From: Psychroflexus gondwanensis ACAM 44
GTDB taxonomy: Bacteria; Bacteroidota; Bacteroidia; Flavobacteriales; Flavobacteriaceae
Assembly: GCF_000355905.1 (NCBI RefSeq)
Contig: NZ_APLF01000010.1
Coordinates: 39,812-103,811, forward strand
DNA length: 64,000 nucleotides
Direction of reading: 5' to 3'
The position numbers and the translations under genes are program-made. Positions 53,746 through 63,185 of the stretch are shown here, one piece after another. Every line of letters begins with the position of its first letter. Positions within the stretch are counted from its first letter, which is position 1. Below the pieces are notes generated by a model. That model saw only the letters and a list, made by a program, of their open reading frames with translations. It did not search any database and had not been told where the DNA came from.

Positions 53746-54932
53746 AATTGATCAAGTACTTTAAGGTAACTTTCTGAACTTTTCTCAAGGGAAAAATAAT
53801 TAATACCTATGTCCCTTAATGTATCTAAATTGTAGCCTTTAATGTTTTCGGCAAATATAGTAGCCTCTTTTATAGAATTAGGATTTTTATAATCATATAA
53901 ATAAGCCGTTGTTAAATTATTTAGAATTTTCCCACTATTGCCGATTCCCTTTGAAAAAATTACTGGTAAGCCCATTAATAGATATTCACCTAGTTTTATT
54001 GCAGATACAGCTTTCATACTTCTTGTTGGTTTTATAAAGCCTAAAGCAATATCTGCAGCCGATAAATAAAAAGGAACTTCGTAAGGCTTAACTTCCATTA
54101 TATTGATGTCCTCAATATAATTAGCTGGTAAGTCTTCATTATTTATGTACGACGACGATAAAATCAACAATTTACCTCTAGAGTTTTTGATTTTATAAGC
54201 AATAAAGAACTTAATCATTAATTTTAAATCGTACTTATTTCCATCTAAAGAGCCACAATAAACAAAAACTTTTTCATTTTCTTGATAACCGAGATCTTTC
54301 CGAATACGTTCTCTATCCTTTTTATTAAAAATAAATTTTGATTGATCCCTTCCATTTAAAACAACAAAAAAATTAATCTTGGTCTTTAAATGGTGTTGCT
54401 TAGTATGCATATTTATCGCTTCATTAGAACGAACTATAACTGCATTTGCAGAATTAATTAATTTAGATTCTTCTTTCTTTAGAATTTTGTATTGTATACT
54501 TGATATGGGTAGGCCAGAAAATTCTATCCTTTCCATTAATGGCATCCCGTCAGCATCAAAAATTACTTTCAACCCTTTTATATTTAAACGGTTTACCATC
54601 ATTGCAGGTAATGAACTGCGAGGCATGAGGATATCAATCTTATGAAAATTTATATAATGTTTTAAAATTTTAATACCTTTAAAAATAGTAAACAAACTGC
54701 CAGCACTAGTTAAGGGCTTACGGTAGACTTTTTCTGATGTGTATTTAATCTCTGCTTTTTTAGCAGAAGCCTCAATTACCTCTTTTTTTTCTTTATCTGC
54801 CCAAGTAAATTGCATCACATGAAATTCATATGCCCCATGCTTTTGTATTTGGTTAAAAATAGGAAAAAATAGACTTTCCAAGTATGTTGTTTGCGGGCCA
54901 TCCCATGAAATGAAAAGTATTTTTCGTATCAT
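53742..54932 (-). CDS. GT4-type glycosyltransferase
   Basis: 396 residues. RKILFISWDGPQTTYLESLFFPIFNQI at the N-terminus, then ILMPRSSLPAMMVNRL, KVIFDADGMPLMERIEFSG, and in the C-terminal half KVFVYCGSLDGNKYDLKLMI, ILSSSYIN and SAIKLGEYLLMGLPVIFSKGIG. These fit a GT-B fold with GT4-type donor site. No membrane segments. Overlaps the next glycosyltransferase by 4 bases and follows the GT2 gene by 4 bases, so it belongs to a tightly packed operon. Sugar specificity unknown. Confidence 0.8.
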   Translation of the reverse strand: MIRKILFISWDGPQTTYLESLFFPIFNQIQKHGAYEFHVMQFTWADKEKKEVIEASAKKAEIKYTSEKVYRKPLTSAGSLFTIFKGIKILKHYINFHKIDILMPRSSLPAMMVNRLNIKGLKVIFDADGMPLMERIEFSGLPISSIQYKILKKEESKLINSANAVIVRSNEAINMHTKQHHLKTKINFFVVLNGRDQSKFIFNKKDRERIRKDLGYQENEKVFVYCGSLDGNKYDLKLMIKFFIAYKIKNSRGKLLILSSSYINNEDLPANYIEDINIMEVKPYEVPFYLSAADIALGFIKPTRSMKAVSAIKLGEYLLMGLPVIFSKGIGNSGKILNNLTTAYLYDYKNPNSIKEATIFAENIKGYNLDTLRDIGINYFSLEKSSESYLKVLDQL

Positions 54933-54936
54933 ATAA

Positions 54937-55827
54937 CTAACTTAATTTATATATTAAATTTTTTAGTCTTAAAAAAAATTTAGCAATACGATTTGTATGA
55001 TAATTTTTTAAAATTAAATAAAAGCTTATGTCTCTATAAGTTTTAAATATTAAATCTTTTAAATTATAATTACTCAAATAAGGTCTAGAAAAAAGTTGAT
55101 AAGAGTCACGCAGATTGTTACTAAATAATTCAGATTGATTATTCATTACACTTTCAAAATGAGATCTGTACTTGACTGTAGCCTTATTGATATGTTCAAT
55201 ATCATAATCATTTTTAAAAAGTTTTAACAAAAAGGGCTGATCTTCCAATAATTTAAATCTCTCGTCAAAACCTTCCAAACTTTTTATAATACTTTTTTTT
55301 ATAAATAAAGTAGGAATATTGAGCATAATTGGATATCTAAAATAGCTCTTTTTTTTAGAATTTTTATCTTTACTACCAAACCATTTTGCGACAATATTAT
55401 AGTTATTAGTTATTTCATTTAATTCACCTTTTTGATTAAAAACAACCATATTACTAAAATAAAGCGGCAAATTTGATTTTTTAGTAGCATCAGTATTTAT
55501 TTTTATACAATCCTTTAATAAAACATCGTCCCCAGCAATCAACTTTATCCATTCACCCTCAGAAGCTTTAACTCCACGATTACAATTGGCAGGAATCCCC
55601 GAGTTATTTTTTACAGTTATTAATTTTGTATTTACAAATTCACTTTGACTTCTATCAAGCCACTCTTGGCATATTACTATGGTTTCATCAGTAGAGCCGT
55701 CATCACTGATGATCAACTCTATATTTTTATAAGTTTGTGCTTTACAACTTTCTAGGGTCTCTAGCACATACTTCGAGGAATTATAAGTGATTACTACAAT
55801 ACTCACTAGTGGTTGTTCTGCTTTCAC
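54937..55827 (-). CDS. GT2-family glycosyltransferase
   Basis: 296 residues. Canonical GT-A start PLVSIVVITYNSSKYVLETLESC, with the nucleotide-binding acidic motif SDDGSTDETI at about 40-50 and the DxD-like segment KLIAGDDVLLKDC near residue 97. The C-terminus is helical and basic (FFLRLKNLIYKLS). Transfers one sugar in repeat-unit assembly. It overlaps the wzx gene's stop by 4 bases. No membrane anchor. Confidence 0.88.
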   Translation of the reverse strand: MKAEQPLVSIVVITYNSSKYVLETLESCKAQTYKNIELIISDDGSTDETIVICQEWLDRSQSEFVNTKLITVKNNSGIPANCNRGVKASEGEWIKLIAGDDVLLKDCIKINTDATKKSNLPLYFSNMVVFNQKGELNEITNNYNIVAKWFGSKDKNSKKKSYFRYPIMLNIPTLFIKKSIIKSLEGFDERFKLLEDQPFLLKLFKNDYDIEHINKATVKYRSHFESVMNNQSELFSNNLRDSYQLFSRPYLSNYNLKDLIFKTYRDISFYLILKNYHTNRIAKFFLRLKNLIYKLS

Positions 55828-57305
55828 TTCTTTCTATTTTTAATTAAATCCATTAATTGTTTTAAGCTTTTAATTTCTAAAATATTGCTAATTTCTTTTA
55901 AGGCAAAAAAACTCAATAAAACACCAATAACTGCAGAAGTTATACTTCCCCAAAAAGAGGAAAGGTATTGGATTGCTGTAAAAGCAATAATAAAAGATGT
56001 GGACAACAAAATCATACGTTTGATCACCCCACCATTCCATTTAAAATTGTTCTCTGTTCTAATAAAAAAATACATATAAATAACATGTAAAATATATAAA
56101 CCAAAAAAAGCAATACCCGCACCTTCCAGTCCGAAGTAAGTGATAAAAAAATAAGTAAACACAAGTAGAATGACATTTGATAAAACTTGAGTTAAAAGAA
56201 ATTTTTTTCCTTTTGCTCTAGCAATAAATAGATAACCCATTGGCCAGGAAATTGTTCTTAAAAATACTCCTAAAATCATCCACTGTAAAATGGGAAAGGC
56301 ATCTAGGTATTCTCGGGAATACAATAGACGTATGGCTAATGGAGCAATTGCCATCGTAAACATAAGACCAGGTGCAGCCAGCATCATACCCACCTGAGTC
56401 TGTTCGTTAATCAATTGAATTTCTTTTTTAGAATCAAAAGCTACAGCGGTAAGTCTTGGGTAAAAATCTTTTCCCATAGCCTGCAAAATGACACCTATAT
56501 ATAATCCGCTTAAGGCAAAAGCTGCCTGATAGATTCCTGCATCAGCCAAGCTAAGGTCTCTAATTATGATAACTCTAATCAAATATGCTGAAAGAATAGC
56601 AGCGAGAGCACCTCCCATAAACGAAAATCCGAGCTTAATCATGCCTCTAGACTCCTCAAAAGCGTCTTGCCAGCTGACTTTTATACTCTGTATTTTAATT
56701 TTCCTAGCGTAATAAAACGAAACCAGAAACTGTCCCGTTGCTAAGACTACTAAATAATAACTAATGCCATCAAAATTAAAGAAATAAATCAATGGCAAAC
56801 TTAAAATTGTCCCCATTAAGCTAGAAAGAATAGACATGCGAGCTAAATCTTTTATGCGCCGCATACCTTGGATCAAAGCACTTTGCCCAGCCTGAATTAA
56901 ATTAAAAAACACAGCAATGGAGAGTAACCTTATTTCAAACGTATATTCTGAAGTATCAAAGGTAAATTGAGATAAAGGTTGAGCAAAAATGACGGTGAGT
57001 AATAAACCTGCAAACCCTGTAAAAACCACAATTTTTCTAAGACTCTTTACAACGAGGCTTAATTTTTCTTGATTACCTTTTGAATTAGCTTGCGCAATAT
57101 CTCTTACCGCAGAGTTATCTATACCCAAACTTGATAAACTTTGAATAAAAGAAGTTGACGATTGCAAAGCACCAATTAAACCAGTGCCTGAAGGCCCTAG
57201 GAGTAAAGCAATCACTTTAGATCTTGCTATATTTAATAGTATTGTAATTACAGATGACCCCCCAATGATAGAAGTTGACTTCAGTATGGATTTAGAGCTA
57301 CTCAA
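55824..57305 (-). CDS. wzx: Wzx-type polysaccharide flippase (O-antigen translocase)
   Basis: 493 residues with about 12-14 membrane segments. N-terminal KSTSIIGGSSVITILLNIARSKVIALLLGPSGTGLIG matches the WzxE-like group, followed by SSLGIDNSAVRDIAQ and YLFIARAKGKKFLLTQVLSN near residue 365. It flips the undecaprenyl-linked repeat unit to the periplasm. Its stop overlaps the GT2 gene and its start overlaps the sulfotransferase gene by 8 bases. Together with the Wzy-like genes it identifies a Wzx/Wzy-dependent pathway. Confidence 0.88.
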   Translation of the reverse strand: MSSSKSILKSTSIIGGSSVITILLNIARSKVIALLLGPSGTGLIGALQSSTSFIQSLSSLGIDNSAVRDIAQANSKGNQEKLSLVVKSLRKIVVFTGFAGLLLTVIFAQPLSQFTFDTSEYTFEIRLLSIAVFFNLIQAGQSALIQGMRRIKDLARMSILSSLMGTILSLPLIYFFNFDGISYYLVVLATGQFLVSFYYARKIKIQSIKVSWQDAFEESRGMIKLGFSFMGGALAAILSAYLIRVIIIRDLSLADAGIYQAAFALSGLYIGVILQAMGKDFYPRLTAVAFDSKKEIQLINEQTQVGMMLAAPGLMFTMAIAPLAIRLLYSREYLDAFPILQWMILGVFLRTISWPMGYLFIARAKGKKFLLTQVLSNVILLVFTYFFITYFGLEGAGIAFFGLYILHVIYMYFFIRTENNFKWNGGVIKRMILLSTSFIIAFTAIQYLSSFWGSITSAVIGVLLSFFALKEISNILEIKSLKQLMDLIKNRKK

Positions 57306-58149
57306 CTAGATATTTAGATTTTAAAATAAAATTATACTTTTTCAAAAATTCAATCGAAATTTCACTATTAATCTCTTTATCAATTTCTTTTCCTTTTTTA
57401 AAATCTAAATTCGGGATAAAACCAATTATCTTTTTTTTAAGTGAAGCAGAAAATTTATTTCTAAATATGGAGGGAGTGTAATGGATTAAAGTCTTTCTTA
57501 AATTATTATTTTTAGCATAAAATTTTCCTTTATTTTTTATGGACTTGTTTTGATGACTCAATATCATAATTTCATCCGACACTAAATTAAAAACTTCATT
57601 TAATTTATACTTCCCTTTAATTAGCCTTTCATATTTTAATAATTCAATATTGTTAAACCCTTGTTGGTATATAAAGCTTATTAAATAAGAATAGTCATAA
57701 ATACTACAATACTCACTTAAGGCAAAATCATTTATAGATTTTATTTTACTTTTATCAAGATTATAAAACAATTCTTGATAATATGATCTAATCGAGTCAA
57801 TTGGATTTCTCAAAACAATTAGAATCACAGGATCGAATTGACCTAATAAATTGGATAGATATTTTAGTTTATCCTTCCAAGAAAGTTGATTTTGTTCAAC
57901 TAAAAACATTTCTTCAGATATTAGAACGTTACTTTTTTTCAACGTTTTTTCAATAAAATTAACGTCAATATCATAAGTTTTATTTATAACATCATTATAA
58001 AGTATTTTACATATCGAATCATCATTTGTCACCCTTGGTTGTTTTACTCCTTGATAGGTTAAATTTTCTATTTTATTTTCAATAAAATAATATTGAAAAG
58101 AAGTAGTAGCAGTTTTTGGCGGACCTATGTGAACGTAGAGTTTATTCAT
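57298..58149 (-). CDS. PAPS-dependent sulfotransferase-like protein
   Basis: 283 residues. N-terminal [18 protein letters not shown] is the 5'-phosphosulfate-binding loop, and [19 protein letters not shown] near residue 115 is the 3'-phosphate-binding motif; both define the sulfotransferase superfamily. YERLIKGKY and an alkaline C-terminus ([23 protein letters not shown]) follow. No signal peptide, so it would sulfate a cytoplasmic or lipid-linked sugar. Overlaps wzx by 8 bases and the aminotransferase gene by 8 bases. Suggests the surface glycan carries sulfate; PAPS-producing genes are not in this window. Confidence 0.8.
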   Translation of the reverse strand: MNKLYVHIGPPKTATTSFQYYFIENKIENLTYQGVKQPRVTNDDSICKILYNDVINKTYDIDVNFIEKTLKKSNVLISEEMFLVEQNQLSWKDKLKYLSNLLGQFDPVILIVLRNPIDSIRSYYQELFYNLDKSKIKSINDFALSEYCSIYDYSYLISFIYQQGFNNIELLKYERLIKGKYKLNEVFNLVSDEIMILSHQNKSIKNKGKFYAKNNNLRKTLIHYTPSIFRNKFSASLKKKIIGFIPNLDFKKGKEIDKEINSEISIEFLKKYNFILKSKYLVE

Positions 58150-59236
58150 TAATTATAGAAGTTATTGAATTTATTTGTCTAGTATTTAATCCAACCCACA
58201 ATGGTAAACTAATTGATGTATTGGCGAGTTCTTCTGCAATGGGAAAATCTCCTTTTTTATAGCCAAGGTACTTGTAAGCTTTTTGTAGATGTGGTGGAAT
58301 AGGATAATGTATTAAAGTCCCTACCCCTTTATTGTTTAAATGTTCCTGTAGTTCCTCTCGTTTGCTTGTTCTTACCACATATAAATGATAGACATGATCT
58401 GCATTGGATGCGAGTTTTGGCAATATTAAATTAGACCCTACTAAAATTTCATTATAAGTTTCAGCAATTTCCTTTCGTTCTTGAGTCCAGTCGTTGAGAT
58501 ATTGAAGTTTAACCGATAAAAGAGCAGCTTGTAACTCGTCTAGTCGTCTATTGAGACCCACATAATTATTATGGTATTTTTTGTGGCTGCCATAATTCCT
58601 TAAGGCTTTAATCTTTTCAGCAATCTCTTCCTTATTTGTGGTAACAGCACCAGCATCTCCAAGCGCCCCTAAATTTTTTCCAGGGTAGAAACTAACACCA
58701 TTGGCATGACCAAAACTTCCTGTCAGTTTTCCATTATAACTAGAACCATGGGCTTGCGCATTATCTTCTACCACATACAAATCATAAGCTTCCGCGAGCT
58801 TCATAATATAGTCCATTTCACAAGCTTGACCGTATAAATGAACAGGCATAATAGCCTTGGTTCTTTTTGTTATCTTTTGCTCTATAAGTTCTGGGTTGAT
58901 ATTGTAAGTATCTATTCTTGGCTCAACAAATACAGGGGTTGCCCCAACGGTTGTAATGGCTATTACACTGGCTATATAGGTATTTGAAGGTACTATCACT
59001 TCATCACCTTTTCCAATATTCAATGCTTGTAAAGCAAGAATTAAAGCGTCTAAACCATTACTTACCCCTACGCAATACTTGGTTTGATTGTATTTGGCAT
59101 AACTGGCTTCAAAAGTTTGAAGCTTTTCTCCCATAATGTACCAATAGCTATCGTAAACATCGCTAAAAGCTTGATGCATTTCAGAACGAATTTGTTCGTG
59201 CATAGGTTGAAAATTTAGAAAAGGTATTTTATTCAT
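58142..59236 (-). CDS. DegT/DnrJ/EryC1/StrS-family sugar aminotransferase (FdtB/QdtB-like)
   Basis: 364 residues. PLP enzyme of the sugar aminotransferase family: [43 protein letters not shown], and the lysine-bearing segment [16 protein letters not shown] (Lys about 182 forms the Schiff base). [17 protein letters not shown] and the HLYVVRT strand complete the fold. Next to sugar 3,4-ketoisomerases and an acetyltransferase it fits C3 transamination of a dTDP-3-keto-6-deoxyhexose, giving a 3-amino-3,6-dideoxy sugar (Fuc3N or Qui3N type). The galacto or gluco configuration depends on the ketoisomerase. Confidence 0.9.
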   Translation of the reverse strand: MNKIPFLNFQPMHEQIRSEMHQAFSDVYDSYWYIMGEKLQTFEASYAKYNQTKYCVGVSNGLDALILALQALNIGKGDEVIVPSNTYIASVIAITTVGATPVFVEPRIDTYNINPELIEQKITKRTKAIMPVHLYGQACEMDYIMKLAEAYDLYVVEDNAQAHGSSYNGKLTGSFGHANGVSFYPGKNLGALGDAGAVTTNKEEIAEKIKALRNYGSHKKYHNNYVGLNRRLDELQAALLSVKLQYLNDWTQERKEIAETYNEILVGSNLILPKLASNADHVYHLYVVRTSKREELQEHLNNKGVGTLIHYPIPPHLQKAYKYLGYKKGDFPIAEELANTSISLPLWVGLNTRQINSITSIINE

Positions 59237-59786
59237 TATCTCTTACTAATTTATTTTCCTTGATTTTCCATAAGTTATTCTCGCTATCTCTATAGCTGTT
59301 CTTACCTATCAACACCATTTTAGAACCATCATCATTTAACCACGACGAAATTCTTGCAGGGCTTCCTATAACTAAAGCTCGGTCTGGTACATTTTTGGTC
59401 ACGACACTTCCAGCGCCTATCATTGCATATTTCCCAATTTCTATTCCACCTAATATAGTTGCATTCGCACCTATAGACGCATAATTCTTGACTATTGTTT
59501 TTTGAAATGAACTAGGATAAACTTTGGATCGAGGCGTTTTATCATTAACAAAAGTAACATTTGGACCAACGAATACGTCGCTTGCAATTCTTAAACCATC
59601 CCAAATTTGAACCCCTGGCTTTATAGTTACTCGATCCCCTATGATAACATCATTTTCAATAAAAACGTGACAATTGATGTTACAATTTTCACCAAGAACA
59701 GCATTTTCTAAAATGATTGTAAATTGCCAAACATTAGTATTATGGCCAATAGTTTTAGACTTTACTTCGGCTAACTTATGTATCAT
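59229..59786 (-). CDS. Hexapeptide-repeat N-acetyltransferase (FdtC/QdtC-like)
   Basis: 185 residues. [22 protein letters not shown] opens a left-handed beta-helix ([30 protein letters not shown] repeats), followed by [20 protein letters not shown] and [39 protein letters not shown], a block seen in WbbJ/QdtC-type enzymes. It acetylates the 3-amino group of the dideoxy sugar made by the preceding genes. Overlaps the ketoisomerase gene by 4 bases and the aminotransferase by 8 bases, so these form one translational set. Cytoplasmic; trimeric by family. Confidence 0.88.
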   Translation of the reverse strand: MIHKLAEVKSKTIGHNTNVWQFTIILENAVLGENCNINCHVFIENDVIIGDRVTIKPGVQIWDGLRIASDVFVGPNVTFVNDKTPRSKVYPSSFQKTIVKNYASIGANATILGGIEIGKYAMIGAGSVVTKNVPDRALVIGSPARISSWLNDDGSKMVLIGKNSYRDSENNLWKIKENKLVRDNE

Positions 59787-60196
59787 TTTTTATAGCTTAA
59801 AAATTCATTATAATTTCTGATATAATCTTTTTCATCATACTTATGAGAAGCTAAAACCAAACATATTGCTCCAGATGAAAAGTTATTTATTTTTCTCCAT
59901 AAACCCGATGTAAAATACAACCCTTTATTGGGTCGATTAAGTGAGAACGTTTTTTCGGTTTCACCATCACCTACAATAACATCAAAACTTCCGCATACAG
60001 CGATAATTAATTGTTTTAAATCTTTATGAGCATGGCCGCCTCTTTCTTCACCACTTGGTACATCGTATAAATAATAGATACGCTTGACTTCAAATGGGAC
60101 TTCTTTATTATTTTCTACAACAGAGATATGTCCTCGTCTATCTCCAATTTGGTCGATAGTGATTAATTTGCAATCGTTTGTTTTCGTGGTTTTCAT
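59783..60196 (-). CDS. dTDP-sugar 3,4-ketoisomerase, FdtA/QdtA-like (copy 2)
   Basis: 137-residue cupin. Features: [67 protein letters not shown], and the C-terminal [16 protein letters not shown]. The GGHAHK block has both histidines of the family active site. It moves the keto group of dTDP-4-keto-6-deoxyglucose from C4 to C3 before transamination. Its product feeds the adjacent aminotransferase. Overlaps the acetyltransferase by 4 bases and the other ketoisomerase by 4 bases. Confidence 0.88.
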   Translation of the reverse strand: MKTTKTNDCKLITIDQIGDRRGHISVVENNKEVPFEVKRIYYLYDVPSGEERGGHAHKDLKQLIIAVCGSFDVIVGDGETEKTFSLNRPNKGLYFTSGLWRKINNFSSGAICLVLASHKYDEKDYIRNYNEFLSYKK

Positions 60197-60585
60197 GTTA
60201 AACTTTCGATATTTCTAATGTAGTCATCGCCGTCATATTTTTTGCTTGAAAGATGTAAGGATACTGCATTAGTTGAGTGATTTTCTATATGACGCCATGT
60301 TTTGGAAGATATATATATGGCATTGTAAGATCGGTTAAGTTGATATGTTTCTTTCTCACCATCTTTATGTGTAATCACCACATCGAAACTTCCAGACAAA
60401 GCGATAATAATTTCTTCTTGTGTCTTATAGGCATGCCCACCTCTTTGTTGGCCTCCAGGCACATCGTAAGTCCAAAACACACGCTCAACTTTAAAAGGAA
60501 TATGCGTATTCTCCTGAAGAAAAGTCAAGTTTCCTCTATCATCTTCAATTTTTGGTAAATTTATTAGCTTAACAGTTTCTGCCAT
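60193..60585 (-). CDS. FdtA/QdtA-like cupin, tandem paralogue with GGHAYK (copy 1)
   Basis: 130 residues, roughly 40% identical by eye to the next gene. Same order of motifs: EDDRGNLTFLQENTHIPFKVERVFWTYDVPGGQQRGGHAYKTQEEI, SFDVVITHKDGEKETYQLNRS, HLSSKKYDGDDYIRNIESL. The HAHK pair is HAYK here, so one histidine is replaced by Tyr. It may make a different isomer, act as a partner subunit, or be a weaker enzyme. Overlap of 4 bases with copy 2 suggests equal expression. Confidence 0.82.
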   Translation of the reverse strand: MAETVKLINLPKIEDDRGNLTFLQENTHIPFKVERVFWTYDVPGGQQRGGHAYKTQEEIIIALSGSFDVVITHKDGEKETYQLNRSYNAIYISSKTWRHIENHSTNAVSLHLSSKKYDGDDYIRNIESLT

Positions 60586-60640
60586 CTTTTTATGGATAAA
60601 TCATAGACTTAAGTTTATATAAGAATGCTTTAATGTGAGT

Positions 60641-61722
60641 TTATTTGAGCATACCACTCAACACCTCCACAATCCGTTCAGCGGCTTTACCATCCCATTT
60701 TTCGGGGATTTGGCCTTGCTTCCAATGACCAGCGAAGAGTTTTTCTAAAGCGGGTTTTATCCTTTTAGGGGCCGTGCCAATGAGCTCATTGGTGCCTATA
60801 TCTATCGTTTCTGGGCGCTCGGTGTTGTCCCGTAGCGTGATGCAGGGGACGTTCATCACCGTGGTTTCTTCGGTAATCCCGCCAGAGTCGGTTAACACGC
60901 CTTTGGCATGCTTTACCAAGTAATTAAATTCTAGGTAGCCTAATGGTTCTACCAGATGAATGTTTTTCATAAGGATTCCTGCTTTTTCCAAAATGCCCTT
61001 GGTCCGGGGATGGATGGGAAACACCACCGGCATCCCTTGCGTGTTATCGTCTATGCTTTGGATAAATTCCTTTAGTTTATGTTCCTCATCTACGTTGGCT
61101 GGTCGGTGCATGGTCATCACCAGATAGTTTTTTTCTTTTAAACCCAGCTCCTTCCAAACCTCGGGTTGTTGAAGTCGGCTTTCGTTAGCGCGTAAGGTAT
61201 CGATCATCACATTCCCCGTAAAGAAAATCTGTTCCTGGCGGTGTCCTTCTCGTAAAAGGTTATCTCCCGCCAAAGTGGAGGTCGTAAAGAAATAGTCGGT
61301 AATGCTATCGGTGAGCATGCGGTTTATTTCCTCGGGCATGCTTCTATCCCAAGACCGGATACCGGCTTCGACGTGAGCTACGTTTACGCCTAACTTTTTG
61401 GCCACAATACTACAAGCCATGGTAGAGGTGACATCGCCCACCACCATCACCAAATCGGTAGGATGGGCTAGTAACTCCTTTTCGAAGGCCAACATAATCG
61501 AAGCGGTTTGCTCGGCTTGAGAACCCCCTCCACACTCCAAGTTAACGTCGGGATGCGGGATATTAAGTTGTCTAAAAAAGTCTCACTCATCTTCTCATCA
61601 TAATGCTGACCTGTATGCACTAAACGACAAGTGATGGAACTCTTTGACTTTTGAATAGCATGAAGGATGGGCGCGATTTTCATGAAATTGGGTCTCGCCC
61701 CAGCGATAAGTGTGATGTTCAT
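60641..61722 (-). pseudogene. wecB: UDP-N-acetylglucosamine 2-epimerase with frameshift near 61576
   Basis: Normal WecB fold if one frameshift is mended. The 5' part reads MNITLIAGARPNFMKIAPIL ... LVHTGQHYDEKMSETF; downstream ECGGGSQAEQTASIMLAFEKELL, MVVGDVTSTMACSIVAKK, VAHVEAGIRSWDRSMPEEINR, SGGITEETTVMNVPCITLRDNTERPET run in another frame. The join is in a run of six A (61574-61579 on the + strand); a seventh base would restore FFRQLNIPHPDVNLECGGG. It may be a true mutation, programmed slippage, or a sequencing error. If functional it makes UDP-ManNAc. First gene of the leftward locus; its leader is a short-unit array. Confidence 0.8.
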
Positions 61723-62318
61723 TGTTTTGGTTTTGTTATTTTGGGTTTACCATTTCGGGTTGCGGGTTTTTTTATTTCGGGTTGTTCTATTTCGGGTTAC
61801 GGGGTTTTTTATTTCGGGTTTTTTATTTCGGGTTGCGGGTTTTGTTATTCCGGGTTTTTTATTTCGGGTTACGGGGTTTTTTATTCCGGGTTGTATTATT
61901 CCGGGTTTTTTATTTCGGGTTTTTTTATTTCGGGTTGTTTTATTTCGGGTTTTGTTATTTCGGGTTGCGGGTTTTTTTATTTCGGGTTTTTTATTTCGGG
62001 TTCTCTATTTCGAGTTGTTCTATTTCGGGTTTACCATTTCGGGTTGTATTATTCCGGGTTTCGGGTTTTTTATTTCGGGTTTGTCAACTTGCCAACGTGG
62101 AACCCGCCAACCCGCCAACTTGAGAACCCGCCAACTCGGAACCCGCTAACTCGGAACCCGCCAACTCGGAACCCGCCAACTCGGAACCCCTAAACTCGGA
62201 ACGCGTCAACCCGCCAGCTCGGAACCCGCCAACCCGCCAACTCGCCAACGCGGAACGCGTCAACCCGCCAACGCAGAACCCGCCAACTTTGAACTCGCAA
62301 ACCCGCAAACCCGCAAAC
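61723..62318. repeat. Two-armed short-unit array between wecB and the four-helix-bundle gene
   Basis: Left arm (61735-62085) is built from TTTCGGGTT units of 11-16 bases with T-rich spacers. A hinge (GGGTTTGTCAACTTGCC, near 62077) leads to the right arm (62090-62318): AACCCGCC, AACTCGG, AACGCGTC and similar units of 7-8 bases. CGGGTT of the left arm and AACCCG of the right arm are complementary, so the array could fold on itself. It begins two bases from the wecB start codon and ends inside the stop codon of the next gene. Long ORFs here are translation of the repeat. Confidence 0.85.
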
Positions 62319-62732
62319 CTAAGAACTATATTTACTCGGTGGTTCAGTGAACTTTTTCCCTTTGTAAGGCGAGGTTTTCAAGTAATTCATCAAAGCCCCT
62401 AGTTGATTAGCTATTGTATTGGTCTTTTCTTTTAGCTCGTTAAATTCATTTTGATTAATTATTTCGATATCTAAAGCGCGATACAGTTGTGAAATGAGCT
62501 CACCTGCACTGCCTTTAGAATAGGATAGAAAATTTTTAAACTCCTTGTTCCCGTCGCGTTCAAAACCTTCCGCAATATTATCCATAATACTCCCGCTTGT
62601 CTTAAACAAGTGATTTATAAGAAAGCCTCTGTTCTGATCTTGTCGTTTTGATAAAATTTCAAACATCCTTTTGTTTAAACTTCTACTGGCCTGCCAAACT
62701 TTAAGATCCTCGAAGGTTGTGATTGTTGCCAT
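62319..62732 (-). CDS. Four-helix-bundle protein (S23/23S rRNA intervening-sequence protein family)
   Basis: 137 residues. TTFEDLKVWQASRSLNKRMFEIL at the start, FLINHLFKTSGSIMDNIAEGF and FKNFLSYSKGSAGELISQLYRALD are the conserved blocks of the four-helix-bundle family TIGR02436, first noted in 23S rRNA intervening sequences and related to the bAvd protein of diversity-generating retroelements. All four helices are intact. No 23S rRNA gene or reverse transcriptase is nearby. The ORF fills the space between two arrays: the array unit forms part of its TAG stop, and only a few bases separate the other array from its ATG. Function unknown. Confidence 0.88.
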   Translation of the reverse strand: MATITTFEDLKVWQASRSLNKRMFEILSKRQDQNRGFLINHLFKTSGSIMDNIAEGFERDGNKEFKNFLSYSKGSAGELISQLYRALDIEIINQNEFNELKEKTNTIANQLGALMNYLKTSPYKGKKFTEPPSKYSS

Positions 62733-63185
62733 TTCTTTTGGGTTTTGTTATTTCGGGTTGTTTTATTTCGGGTTTACCATTTCGGGGTTTGTTATTTCGG
62801 GTTGTTCTATTTCGGGTTATTTTATTCCGGGTTACGGGTTTTTTTATTTCGGGTTGTACTATTTCGGGTTTCGGGTTTTGTTATTTCGGGTTTTGTTATT
62901 CCGGGTTACGGGTTATTTTATTCCGGGTTTGTCAACTCGCTAACGTGGAACCCGCTAACTCGAAACTCGCCAACCCACCAACCCGCCAACTCGCAAACGC
63001 GGAACCCGTCAACGCGGAACCCGTCAACTCGCTAACTCGGAACCCGCTAACTCGGAACGCGTCAACTCGGAACCCGCTAACTCGGAACTCGCCAACTCGC
63101 CAACTCGAGAACTCGCCAACTCGCCAACGCGGAACGCGTCAACCCGCCAACATGAGAACCCGCCAACTCGACAACCCGCTAACCA
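62733..63185. repeat. Second two-armed short-unit array upstream of the four-helix-bundle gene
   Basis: Same design as 61723-62318: T-rich TTTCGGGTT units (62740-62928), a hinge (GGGTTTGTCAACTCGCT near 62927), then AACCCGCT, AACTCGG, AACGCGTC and AACTCGCC units to 63185. It begins next to the ATG of the four-helix-bundle gene with almost the same first bases that begin the wecB-side array. The order and exact count of units differ between the two. Confidence 0.85.

Noticed and set aside
61651..62193. Long ORFs rich in Phe-Gly-Tyr (ISGCGFF-like) over the TTTCGGGTT array
   Set aside because: All three forward frames are open because the array units lack stops in these frames; the translation is just the repeat, with no start context or family similarity.
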